From assembly GCA_937893635.1 (NCBI GenBank), contig CALBGF010000022.1, positions 1 to 22,635 on the forward strand: 22,635 nucleotides of DNA. The letters are read 5' to 3'. Shown piece after piece: positions 15,081 through 22,635 of the stretch. The position numbers and the translations under genes are program-made. Numbering within the stretch: the stretch's first letter is position 1; every line of letters begins with the position of its first letter. A model generated the notes under the pieces. It did not search any database. It was not told the origin of the DNA and saw only the letters and a program-made list of their open reading frames with translations. This stretch comes from an uncultured Mollicutes bacterium (lineage in GTDB: Bacteria; Bacillota_I; Bacilli_A; RFN20; CAG-826).

Positions 15081-17210
15081 ATGAAAAAGATAACATCAAT
15101 TTTAGCAATTAGTTTATTTGTTGGTTTGATTAGTTTCAATCCAACAAATGAAACTAAAGATCATTACTTTGAAGAAAGTGATGATTATGCATTAAAGCAA
15201 GAAAAAACAATTAAATTTAATAAAAGAATGTCTAAGAATCCTAATGTTTCATTTGATGATGCAACAGAAGATGGAGCAATGATATCTAATGCTAAAGCAC
15301 AAATTTTAGATAATGGAAATAACACATATAATATTCGATTTGTATCTGCATTAGTTTGGAGTGATACGAGTGCTATATATAGCAGAATAGGATTTGATAT
15401 AAATTATTATTACAATAATGAATGGTTTAGTTATTCTAGAGATGTATCAACTCTTTACACTACTTTAGTAGCAGGTAGCAAAACATTTAATGAATCAAAT
15501 ATGTCAGAGTTTGATAATACTTCTAATTATAAATATTTTGCTACTTATACCTTAATTAATATTCCTTCAAGTGCATTAGACATACATTTTGAAGTAAGAC
15601 CATATGCTTATTCTTTAGATGGCGTACTTTATAGTTCTAAAGGAAGCAAAGTAACAAGTGTTAATAGTGTTAAAGATGGTTATTCTACATATAAAGTATT
15701 TTCTAAATTTGAAAATAATTATTCATCAGAAATTAAATATGTTGAACCAGTTCATGATCGTAATAAACAAAATGAAGTAGTTGGAGAAGGTGCCGATGAT
15801 GTTGATAAAACGGTGGCGGAGTATAAAGTTAACAAGGATGGAATACATTATATAGAAAATGCCTCAGCTTATGGAAAATTTACTTATACTTATGAATCGA
15901 AATCAGCAAAAGGAAAATTAGATATTTATGCTAATGTTTCTTCAAATGGCTCAATTGGCGGAGATATATCTACAATATGGCCTGGTGCTAGAGAAGGCTT
16001 TATTGGCTCTAAACCAATAGATTTTAGCAAATTTATGACATTAACAAATAATGATAAAGAATTCAAAGTTAGTGAAGATGCTTATATCCCAGAAGTAAGA
16101 TTAACAAGTGATGCTGATTCTTCTATTATCGGAGCGGATGTTACTAAATCTGCTTGGAGCACATGTACATATTTGCTTTTAAATAACTTTAGAAGAATCC
16201 ATATTGGAACAGTTGATATAGTTGAAGGAATAAATGACATTTCTATTAACTTAAATTATTATTCTACTGGTTTTGGCTATGGCTATTGTAATTCTATATG
16301 TGGCAACTGGAAAGATATTGAATTTATTTATGTTGATGATTCTATTGATAAAACAGTTGCATCAGTAAAAACTAAGACTTTGCCAACAAAACTCAATTAC
16401 GAAATTGGGGAAGAGCTTGTTCTTGATGGGGCTGAATTTGAAGCATATAACCAAGATGGTGTTTATCTTGGATTATTAGATAACTCAAAGATAGAAATTA
16501 ATAACAAAAAACTTTTTGAGAGTGGCAAAGTAGAATTAAAGTATCAAAATGTAGAATTCTATGTTGATGTTATTGTTTCAAATATTGTAAAACAAGATTT
16601 AAATACATTAGACAATATGACAATCAAATATTATGATGTTGATAGCACATCTGATACTAGAAGAGCGGCTTTAGATACAACAAATAGTTATTTGGAGAAA
16701 GTTTCTAGTGGCTCATATTTTGAATATGTGATTGATAGTGATAAAGAAAGAACTATTTCAATTTCTGCTGAAATTGCCACAAATGCTTATTTAACAAAAG
16801 CAGGAGATACTAATTATAAAGATTATGATACTGGTATTGAAGGGTTTAATCAAAGTTATATTGGATCATATGACTTAGATATGTCTAGAATCGTAAAATT
16901 ATCAAATACCATAAATGATGTAACAACTGAATTTGATACAAATAAAAATGCAATTGCAAAAGGACATGTAATTAATGCTGAAGATGATGCAGAGATTGCA
17001 AAAAATTATAGACTACCAGCACAACAATGGGAAATGGCAGATGATTTATGCACGAAAAAATTTGAAAACTTAGAATTAGGTGAAATTAAATTAAGCAAAG
17101 GTACTAACATTGTTCGTATAACATTGAATGGTTATTTAGCCAAAAACACTTGGTCGTTTGGCGGCTATGCTTGTGGTAACTGGAAGAGTATATCTATTAC
17201 ATTTAAATAA
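15081..17210 (+). CDS. Secreted paralogue of the lipoprotein with two CGNW modules
   Basis: A 709-aa protein. Residues 1-21 are a Sec signal peptide (MKKITSILAISLFVGLISF) without a lipobox. The ATG at 15081 has GGAG at 15068-15071, which places the signal peptide at the N-terminus; an upstream in-frame ATG (15033) would overlap the small peptide gene. Residues about 60-200 form a beta-rich domain (NTYNIRFVSALVWSD, SRIGFDINYY) of a type seen in other gut Firmicutes surface proteins. Modules follow at about 218-418 (C403, C407 in CNSICGNW) and 507-709 (ACGNW at 697-701), with a Big_3-like domain (LNYEIGEELVLDGAEFEAY) at about 425-500. From about residue 218 onward it parallels residues 430-925 of the lipoprotein, pointing to an ancestral duplication. 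No anchor is visible. Probably a secreted glycan-binding partner. Confidence 0.8.
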   Translation: MKKITSILAISLFVGLISFNPTNETKDHYFEESDDYALKQEKTIKFNKRMSKNPNVSFDDATEDGAMISNAKAQILDNGNNTYNIRFVSALVWSDTSAIYSRIGFDINYYYNNEWFSYSRDVSTLYTTLVAGSKTFNESNMSEFDNTSNYKYFATYTLINIPSSALDIHFEVRPYAYSLDGVLYSSKGSKVTSVNSVKDGYSTYKVFSKFENNYSSEIKYVEPVHDRNKQNEVVGEGADDVDKTVAEYKVNKDGIHYIENASAYGKFTYTYESKSAKGKLDIYANVSSNGSIGGDISTIWPGAREGFIGSKPIDFSKFMTLTNNDKEFKVSEDAYIPEVRLTSDADSSIIGADVTKSAWSTCTYLLLNNFRRIHIGTVDIVEGINDISINLNYYSTGFGYGYCNSICGNWKDIEFIYVDDSIDKTVASVKTKTLPTKLNYEIGEELVLDGAEFEAYNQDGVYLGLLDNSKIEINNKKLFESGKVELKYQNVEFYVDVIVSNIVKQDLNTLDNMTIKYYDVDSTSDTRRAALDTTNSYLEKVSSGSYFEYVIDSDKERTISISAEIATNAYLTKAGDTNYKDYDTGIEGFNQSYIGSYDLDMSRIVKLSNTINDVTTEFDTNKNAIAKGHVINAEDDAEIAKNYRLPAQQWEMADDLCTKKFENLELGEIKLSKGTNIVRITLNGYLAKNTWSFGGYACGNWKSISITFK

Positions 17211-17224
17211 AGGAGAGTAGAAAA

Positions 17225-20200
17225 ATGAGTAAAAAAGAAAAAAAGACAATGTCTACTAAAAAATGTGCTTCGATATTTGTACCATTAAGTGCATTAACAT
17301 TAGCTATTGCTATTGCAGTACCTATTTTCTCAAATATATTTAGCCCAACGTTGGATACAGTTTTTGGTAAAGGTGAACTTGTTACTGAGGCAAACAAAAA
17401 TATTGATTCAGATTACTATAAAAAAAAATCTGATGTAGAAGCACTTGAAGAAAGTGTAAATCTAACCGCAGATATTGCAAAAGAAGGTGTTGTTTTATTA
17501 AAAAATGATAACTGTTTACCGCTAAGTGAAAATGATGTTATTTCACCATTTGGCTATAGTTACTATCGTACTGGTGTTAGCGGTGGCTCTGCAAACTGGA
17601 GTGGTGCAAAACTGGAAACAAAATCATTGTCCACATCTATTAAAGAAAACTTTAAGGTCAACAGCACTATAGAGGATATAACATTAAGAAAAGCAAAAGT
17701 AATAAACACAAAAGCAGCTGCAGGTACAGAACCGATTGACATTCCTATTATTAATGGGTTGACTAGGGCACCAGTATATGCTTTGGATTCTACTGCATAT
17801 ATTGGTCACGAAGCAGATTTAAATAACACGATAGGTGTTATGGCAGTTTACAGATCTTGTGGCGAAGGTTCTGATTTCAAAATGGATGGCTACGAAGGTG
17901 GATCAGAACATGCTCTTCAATTAACTGGTGAAGAAATGAAAACTTTACGTTTTATGAAAGCAAATTGTAAAAAAACTATTTTAATTAATACAGCAGTTAA
18001 TATTCTTGAAATTAATGATGAAGTAAATAGTTTATGTGATGCAATTATGTATATGCCTAACCCTGGTAGCGCCGGTGCTGGAGTTATAGGAGATATTTTA
18101 GCGGGTAAAGTAAATCCAAGTGGAAAAACAGTTGATACTTGGTCTAAAGACTTTTTAAGTATTCCATCAAGTGTTAATTTTGGCTTTGGAGGCACAGGGC
18201 CTTATAAAAAAGGAAATCCCCAAATGACTTATACTAATGTTAAGCAACTTGATGGCTCTTCTAATGGTACATTTGTACAATACGAAGAAGGCATTTATGT
18301 TGGTTATAGATGGTATGAAACAGCTTATAAAGAAGGAAAAATCAATTATGATGAAGAAGTTGCTTTCCCATTTGGACATGGCTTAAGTTATACATCGTTT
18401 ACACAAGAAATAGTTGATCAAAAGATTAATGATAATAAAGTTACTTTAACTGTAAAAGTTAGCAATACTGGTGATGTCGCTGGTAAAGATGCTGTTCAAG
18501 TTTATTATGAGGCACCGTATACTGAATTTGATAAGACAAATGGTATTGAAAAGTCTTCAAAAAATTTAATTACATTCGATAAGACTGATACTATTGAAAG
18601 TGGTAAAAGTCAAACAATTGAAGTAAGTTTCAATATTGATGAAATGTCTTCTTATTATTATAAAAGAGATAACGGTGATGGAACTAAAGGTTGTTATTTC
18701 TTAGAAAAAGGCGACTATACCATTCATTTAGGAAAGAATGCCCATGAAGATTTTGATACTTGGACATATAACAATTCTAAAGATATCTTCTATGATAATT
18801 CTAATCCAAGACAAAGTGAAAAGGACGGACAATCTAAATTAGATAAAGAAGGCAATCCAACCGGAGAAGCTAAAAATGGTGGCGATTTTGTAGCGGCTAC
18901 AAACATGTTCCAATCTAGTAGTGATTTTATGAACGAAGATGGAATTACTAATTTATCTAGAAAAGATTTCACTGCTACATACCCAACTACTCCAACTGAA
19001 GCAGATAGAACATTAAAAGATGTTTATAAAGAAGAATTTGATTCTTATAAATCAAGTGTTATGGATATTAGAGAACATCCAGTTCTAGGTAATCAAAAAG
19101 GATCTAAAGTTCGTGATACTAGACCATTTAAGATTGAACAAAAAGGATTAGTTTTATCTAGTTATCGTGGTGTTGATTATGATGATGAATCTTGGGATGA
19201 TTTATTAAATCAAATTTCATTTAGAAACAAGGATAATCTTAACCAAATTGGTAAATTGCTAGCATATGGTGCTTATAACACTGGCGCGCTTGATGCAATT
19301 AATAAGATTTCAACCGAAGACTTTGATGGACCAGATGGATTTTCGACATTTGGTTCTAAAAAAGATTGGACTTGGTGTAACTATTCATCTCAAACAATAA
19401 CGGCTTGTACATTTAATCCTCGCTTAGCTTATCAAAGAGGAAAAACAATGGGACAAGAAGGATTAAGTAATAATGTTCAAGGATTATATGCTCCTGCGAT
19501 GAACTTACATAGATCACCATTCGGCGGAAGAAATGCTGAATATATTTCAGAAGACCCAGTAATTTCTGGTGTAATAAGTGCAAATATTATGTCTGGTGCT
19601 GCCGATGGTGGTATTTATACATATATGAAACATTTCGCTCTTAATGATCAAGATTCTAATAGAACACAAATGGTTATGACTTGGGCCAATGAACAAACAA
19701 TTCGTGAATTATATTTAAAACCATATGAAATTTGCGCGAAAACTGCGCGTCAAAAATTATATTATTATAATACTGAAACAAAACAAAATGATTACAAAGT
19801 AATTCGTGGTTGCACAGCAGTTATGACTGGATTTAACTGTATTGGCCCAGTAATGTGTTCTCAAAACTGGTATTTAAATACTGGCGTATTAAGAAATGAA
19901 TGGGGATTTGAAGGTATGGTTATTACTGACTATGGTCCAAAAGTAGAAATGGATCAAATGGTTAGAAGTGGCAATGATTTCTACTTAACCGCCTTTTCAG
20001 GAATTAAAGGTCAATCAATGACAGACGTATTTAAAGATAGTTCTTCAATTACCTCTTTACACTCAATTAGAAAAGCAATCAAAAATATTTGTTATACATT
20101 AGTTAATTCTGGTACTTATAACGGAATTGCCCCTAATGCTAGATCTTATAGAAAAATGGCAACATGGGAAATTTGGATTAATTATGTATTAACAATTTCT

Positions 20201-20734
20201 ATGTATGCTTTAACAGCTGGATTCCTTTCTATAGTAGCTGTTAATTATGTGCAAAATCGTAAAAAAAAACAAGTGCTAGCAACCACTGCTGAAGCAGTAG
20301 CGGAAGATACAAACATAAATGTTATTCCACCTATAGAAGAACAAGAACCAAATAAAATGATGCTTATTCGTAAGCCGTTTAGTGAAAAAATAGAAGCAGC
20401 AAACGATGAAGTAAAAAATTATTACAATACTTTAAAAGAACTACTTTTATCTTATGGACTTAGTTCTCGTATATCGATGAGCGGAGAAACATTTAAGTAT
20501 AATAAACAAGAATTAGCAAAAATAACTCTTGTTGGAAAAACTTTACGTTTACATTTGGCTTTAAATCCAGAAGATTATCAAGGATCGACAGTTAATGTTA
20601 AGAATGACTCTAGTAAGAAAACTTATCAAAGCATACCAACATTAATTAAGATTAAATCTCCATTAGCGTTCAAAAGAGCGCAAATGCTAATTATTGATTT
20701 AATGCAAATGAATCAAATTAAAAAAGTAGATTAA
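17225..20734 (+). CDS. Membrane-anchored GH3 glycosidase with swapped domains and a cytoplasmic tail
   Basis: A 1169-aa family 3 glycoside hydrolase, behind AAGGAG at 17213. Residues 17-38 are an N-terminal membrane anchor. The usual C-terminal GH3 domain comes first (about 85-390: EGVVLLKND, probable acid/base E214 in SCGEGSD, EGIYVGYRWYETAY, PFGHGLSYTSF). An Fn3-like domain follows (about 395-510), then the catalytic barrel (about 635-935: RSPFGGRNAEYISEDP, KHFALND, probable nucleophile D902 in GMVITDYG). This swapped order is known for a subset of GH3 beta-glucosidases. A second membrane helix (about 985-1008) and NRKKK precede a cytoplasmic tail. Residues 1050-1165 of the tail (PFSEKIEAANDEVKNYYNTL, LLSYGLSSRIS, GKTLRLHLALNPEDY) match a domain of unknown function that I recall from many Firmicutes. 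Last gene of the operon. Confidence 0.88.
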   Translation: MSKKEKKTMSTKKCASIFVPLSALTLAIAIAVPIFSNIFSPTLDTVFGKGELVTEANKNIDSDYYKKKSDVEALEESVNLTADIAKEGVVLLKNDNCLPLSENDVISPFGYSYYRTGVSGGSANWSGAKLETKSLSTSIKENFKVNSTIEDITLRKAKVINTKAAAGTEPIDIPIINGLTRAPVYALDSTAYIGHEADLNNTIGVMAVYRSCGEGSDFKMDGYEGGSEHALQLTGEEMKTLRFMKANCKKTILINTAVNILEINDEVNSLCDAIMYMPNPGSAGAGVIGDILAGKVNPSGKTVDTWSKDFLSIPSSVNFGFGGTGPYKKGNPQMTYTNVKQLDGSSNGTFVQYEEGIYVGYRWYETAYKEGKINYDEEVAFPFGHGLSYTSFTQEIVDQKINDNKVTLTVKVSNTGDVAGKDAVQVYYEAPYTEFDKTNGIEKSSKNLITFDKTDTIESGKSQTIEVSFNIDEMSSYYYKRDNGDGTKGCYFLEKGDYTIHLGKNAHEDFDTWTYNNSKDIFYDNSNPRQSEKDGQSKLDKEGNPTGEAKNGGDFVAATNMFQSSSDFMNEDGITNLSRKDFTATYPTTPTEADRTLKDVYKEEFDSYKSSVMDIREHPVLGNQKGSKVRDTRPFKIEQKGLVLSSYRGVDYDDESWDDLLNQISFRNKDNLNQIGKLLAYGAYNTGALDAINKISTEDFDGPDGFSTFGSKKDWTWCNYSSQTITACTFNPRLAYQRGKTMGQEGLSNNVQGLYAPAMNLHRSPFGGRNAEYISEDPVISGVISANIMSGAADGGIYTYMKHFALNDQDSNRTQMVMTWANEQTIRELYLKPYEICAKTARQKLYYYNTETKQNDYKVIRGCTAVMTGFNCIGPVMCSQNWYLNTGVLRNEWGFEGMVITDYGPKVEMDQMVRSGNDFYLTAFSGIKGQSMTDVFKDSSSITSLHSIRKAIKNICYTLVNSGTYNGIAPNARSYRKMATWEIWINYVLTISMYALTAGFLSIVAVNYVQNRKKKQVLATTAEAVAEDTNINVIPPIEEQEPNKMMLIRKPFSEKIEAANDEVKNYYNTLKELLLSYGLSSRISMSGETFKYNKQELAKITLVGKTLRLHLALNPEDYQGSTVNVKNDSSKKTYQSIPTLIKIKSPLAFKRAQMLIIDLMQMNQIKKVD

Positions 20735-20741
20735 TAAAAAT

Positions 20742-20788
20742 AGGTTATTTGAGTGAATATAATTATTTCTCTCTTCTAACCTTTTTTT
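20742..20788 (+). terminator. Terminator of the surface operon
   Basis: AGGTTA (20742-20747) pairs with TAACCT (20777-20782), with a second short GAG/CTC pairing inside, and leads directly into a T7 run ending at 20788. It begins 8 bp after the GH3 stop codon. Confidence 0.65.
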
Positions 20789-20802
20789 GTGATAAAAAGC
20801 AA

Positions 20803-20932
20803 CAAAAAAACAGGTAGAAGGAGGATAAGGTTGGAGTTTGTTTTTTTGGTTCTACCTGTTTTAGTTTTAATAAATGCTTAGGACATTTATTAGTTGGAAT
20901 GCTTTGATTATTTGCATAATTTAATTATAGAA
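20803..20932 (-). ncRNA. Candidate minus-strand small RNA ending in a 13-bp hairpin
   Basis: AAAACAGGTAGAA (20807-20819) and TTCTACCTGTTTT (20850-20862) are perfectly complementary. Read on the minus strand, the hairpin ends in a run of seven or more U. Upstream on that strand a TTCAAA -35 (complement of 20962-20967) and a TATAAT -10 (complement of 20939-20944) are 17 bp apart, predicting a transcript of about 130 nt starting near 20932. TAATAAATG/CATTTATTA at 20868-20892 forms a second stem. No homologue is recognised, and the stem can also terminate plus-strand transcription. Confidence 0.4.
20831..20881 (+). CDS. Hydrophobic 16-aa mini-ORF within the hairpin region (speculative)
   Basis: AGGAGG at 20819-20824 is six bases before a TTG (20831) that opens MEFVFLVLPVLVLINA, stopping at TAG (20879-20881). 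The SD and start lie in the loop of the 13-bp hairpin, and the coding part runs through the 3' arm. A short hydrophobic peptide opposite a candidate antisense RNA recalls type I toxins, but it is very short, starts with TTG, and T-rich DNA encodes hydrophobic residues by default. Low certainty. Confidence 0.25.
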   Translation: MEFVFLVLPVLVLINA

Positions 20933-21005
20933 CAATTAATTATAAAATCTATTGCAATTAATTTGAAAATATATTGCATTATATGTAGTGGACTAAATAA
21001 GCAAT
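20889..21005. other. Non-coding AT-rich stretch between convergent genes
   Basis: No convincing gene. It contains several TATAAT-like words, a TTAATTATA direct repeat around 20930-20944, and two TATTGCAWT words about 20 bp apart near 20950 and 20972. Apart from the minus-strand promoter candidate at 20939-20967 I see nothing assignable. Confidence 0.5.
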
Positions 21006-21065
21006 AAAAAACAGATAGATTGTTTAAATCATGATTAAATCCATTGACAAAATCTATCTGTTTTT
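21006..21065. terminator. Long bidirectional terminator hairpin before the minus-strand surface gene
   Basis: AAAAACAGATAGATT (21007-21021) and AATCTATCTGTTTTT (21051-21065) form a perfect 15-bp stem with a 29-nt loop and T runs on both sides. It lies 18 bp after the stop of the minus-strand gene and most likely terminates that gene. Confidence 0.75.
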
Positions 21066-21082
21066 GATTTTTAAATTATAAC

Positions 21083-22635
21083 TTAAGCTGCAACCACTAA
21101 GTATTCTCTTACCGCTAATGAGAGATCAGAAGTAGTTGTATTATTAAATTTATAATAGGTCATAATATTAGCATTGCCTAAGTTGTTTGCAGTTAGTACT
21201 ATTGTTTTTGTTTCTTTTGAAGCAATAGTAAATGTTTCATTAGCATTTCCAACTGCTTCTGGATTTCCACTAGCATTTGTTTGGAATAAAGAAATATTAA
21301 GTTCTTCTTCGCCATTATTAGTTAGAATAAATGTAAATTCATAAGTTACGCCTGATGAAACAGTTGTTGGAATCATTGATATAAAGTACCAACCAGCTTG
21401 AACACCACCTGCATAATTAAATGAGTTTTCTTTTTCTAAATGACCATCTACATTAATGATAGAACTAGACATTTGTTTAATTAAAGAACTTCTATCAAAT
21501 CCATTTATTCTTGTATGAATTGGTGCAGTAGCACCTTCTAATCTTGTATTGATTGATGAAATCTTATCAAAATAAGGAGTTAATGTCGCATCTTCAGTTA
21601 TTACATAGTTATTAGAATCATAAACTTTTGATTCATCATTAGCGTCAACCCAACCAGCTAAAGTGTAACCTTCAGGAGCGGTAATCTTTAAGTGAGATAA
21701 TGTTGTTCCTTCAGTCATATCTCTACTAGTTAAATTACCTTTTTTGAAGTTAACAGCAAAATTTGTATCATCGCCATTTTTAATTGTTATTTTATGAGTT
21801 GGTAATGCATCACTAGATTCGACTTTTTCAAAATATTGAGCAACAGCAATTACTGGATTAGTTCTCATATTACCAGTGAATTTATAATTTGTTAAAATAT
21901 TATTATTGTTAAATAAATTAGATTTTAATTCGAGCGTAAATGTTGCCAATTCACCAATATCAAGGATTAATGATTTATTTGGAAGAGCATCTAGACCAAT
22001 AGCCTCTTCACTTTGTGAATCGCCACTTGTTCGGATTTGTTGTACTTCCAAACCAATCTTTTCAGTTCCTAAATTTTGAATTTTATATGTGACAAACATA
22101 TGTTCGCCAGAAACTTTCATAGGAGCCATACCATTAAACCAATATCCACTTAAAGCAGATTTATTTGGATAATATAAAGTGGCTTGTTCAGACATGCCAT
22201 TTTTATTATAAATTGCACCAGATGCAATGCTTACATTAGTAAATCCGTTTGCCTTATTCCAAGTAGATCCGCTAGCATTTAAATTAACTTTACCATTAGC
22301 GGTTGACATATTATTTGTATAATTATCAACTTCATAATATGGTTCTAACATTGTATCAGCAGTGATATTTTTTAATGTAAATTTTGAGGTAAATACTTGC
22401 TTATAATCTAGAATATCATTGTGTTTCATAAATCCGACAAGATGATATCCAGTATGTTCTGGAGCTTGAACACCGCTAACAACTTGACCATTACCATATA
22501 GTTTTTTAGTTGAACCATCAGCAAAAGTAGCACCTTTAGCTAACGATAAATACCAAGCATCAAATGTCTTTGTTTCATCGTGTTCACCACAGATACAAGA
22601 TTTATAATATGTTCTACCAGATTTTTTAAATGCAT
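21083..22635 (-). CDS. C-terminal part of a large surface protein with InlB-type repeats (partial)
   Basis: The frame is open from the right edge (first full codon 22633) to TAA at 21083-21085, giving 516 residues; the start lies outside the window and the ATG at 22429 is internal. The visible N-terminal part contains YYKSCICGEHDETKTF, a C-x-C-G pattern recurrent in gut Firmicutes surface proteins. InlB/Listeria-Bacteroides-type repeats follow (GYHLVGF...LEPYYE; GYTLAGWVDANDES...LTPYFDK). Two copies of a beta-rich domain of about 130 residues alternate with these: ATLYYPNKSALSGYWFNGM...NILTNYKFTGN and NSFNYAGGVQAGWYFISM...NIMTYYKFNNT. There is no LPxTG motif or membrane helix at the C-terminus (EYLVVAA). 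Likely secreted or surface-displayed; ligand unknown. Confidence 0.8.
   Translation of the reverse strand, partial: AFKKSGRTYYKSCICGEHDETKTFDAWYLSLAKGATFADGSTKKLYGNGQVVSGVQAPEHTGYHLVGFMKHNDILDYKQVFTSKFTLKNITADTMLEPYYEVDNYTNNMSTANGKVNLNASGSTWNKANGFTNVSIASGAIYNKNGMSEQATLYYPNKSALSGYWFNGMAPMKVSGEHMFVTYKIQNLGTEKIGLEVQQIRTSGDSQSEEAIGLDALPNKSLILDIGELATFTLELKSNLFNNNNILTNYKFTGNMRTNPVIAVAQYFEKVESSDALPTHKITIKNGDDTNFAVNFKKGNLTSRDMTEGTTLSHLKITAPEGYTLAGWVDANDESKVYDSNNYVITEDATLTPYFDKISSINTRLEGATAPIHTRINGFDRSSLIKQMSSSIINVDGHLEKENSFNYAGGVQAGWYFISMIPTTVSSGVTYEFTFILTNNGEEELNISLFQTNASGNPEAVGNANETFTIASKETKTIVLTANNLGNANIMTYYKFNNTTTSDLSLAVREYLVVAA

Noticed and set aside
1..22635. Mycoplasma genetic code (TGA as Trp) suggested by the very low GC
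   Set aside because: Trp positions in conserved motifs use TGG and the HigA-like gene ends in TGA, so the standard bacterial code fits.

Overview
The window is AT-rich, compact, low-GC Firmicutes/Bacilli-type DNA. Genes carry AGGAGG-like ribosome binding sites, spacing is tight and Sigma70-like promoters are visible. TGG encodes Trp throughout and one gene ends in TGA, so the standard bacterial code applies rather than the mycoplasma code. The gene content (KtrA, YhaO/YhaN, GHKL/LytTR, very large secreted sugar-binding proteins, membrane-anchored GH3) suggests a gut-dwelling Bacilli or Mollicutes-related lineage such as the RF39/Acholeplasma/Erysipelotrichia neighbourhood. That placement is an inference; there is no rRNA or tRNA in the window to anchor it.

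Layout. Positions 1-705 hold the last codons of a KtrB-like K+ channel and the complete KtrA regulator. A HigA-like antitoxin/regulator follows on the minus strand (788-1027) without a HigB. Positions 1297-5161 carry a YhaO/YhaN pair (SbcD/SbcC-like nuclease and ATPase). A 423-bp gap (5162-5584) contains two clusters of a 12-bp operator-like repeat and, between them, a 126-bp tandem repeat that reads as heptads. After it comes an AlbA_2/HATPase_c_4/winged-helix regulator (5585-6928). Next are an XRE regulator fused to a LiaX/YvlB N-terminal-like domain and its small partner (7057-7768), then a cytoplasmic GH2 beta-galactosidase-like enzyme (7895-9820) behind a palindromic operator candidate.

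Positions 9967-20734 appear to be one functional unit. A LytTR response regulator overlaps a GHKL sensor kinase by one base. These are followed by a 21-bp-phased direct repeat that could be the LytTR target, a terminator-like hairpin, and a four-gene surface operon. The operon encodes a 925-aa lipoprotein, a 43-aa peptide, a 709-aa secreted paralogue of the lipoprotein, and a 1169-aa GH3 enzyme with transmembrane segments at both ends and a cytoplasmic tail domain. Lipoprotein and paralogue share five copies of a roughly 200-residue module ending in Cys-Gly-Asn-Trp. The simplest reading is a signal-controlled glycan capture and hydrolysis system, with the intracellular GH2 possibly acting further downstream. 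The substrate is unknown.

The window ends with a 348-bp gap (20735-21082) rich in hairpins, including a possible antisense RNA over a 16-codon hydrophobic mini-ORF. Last is the C-terminal part of a large minus-strand surface protein with InlB-type repeats that runs off the right edge.
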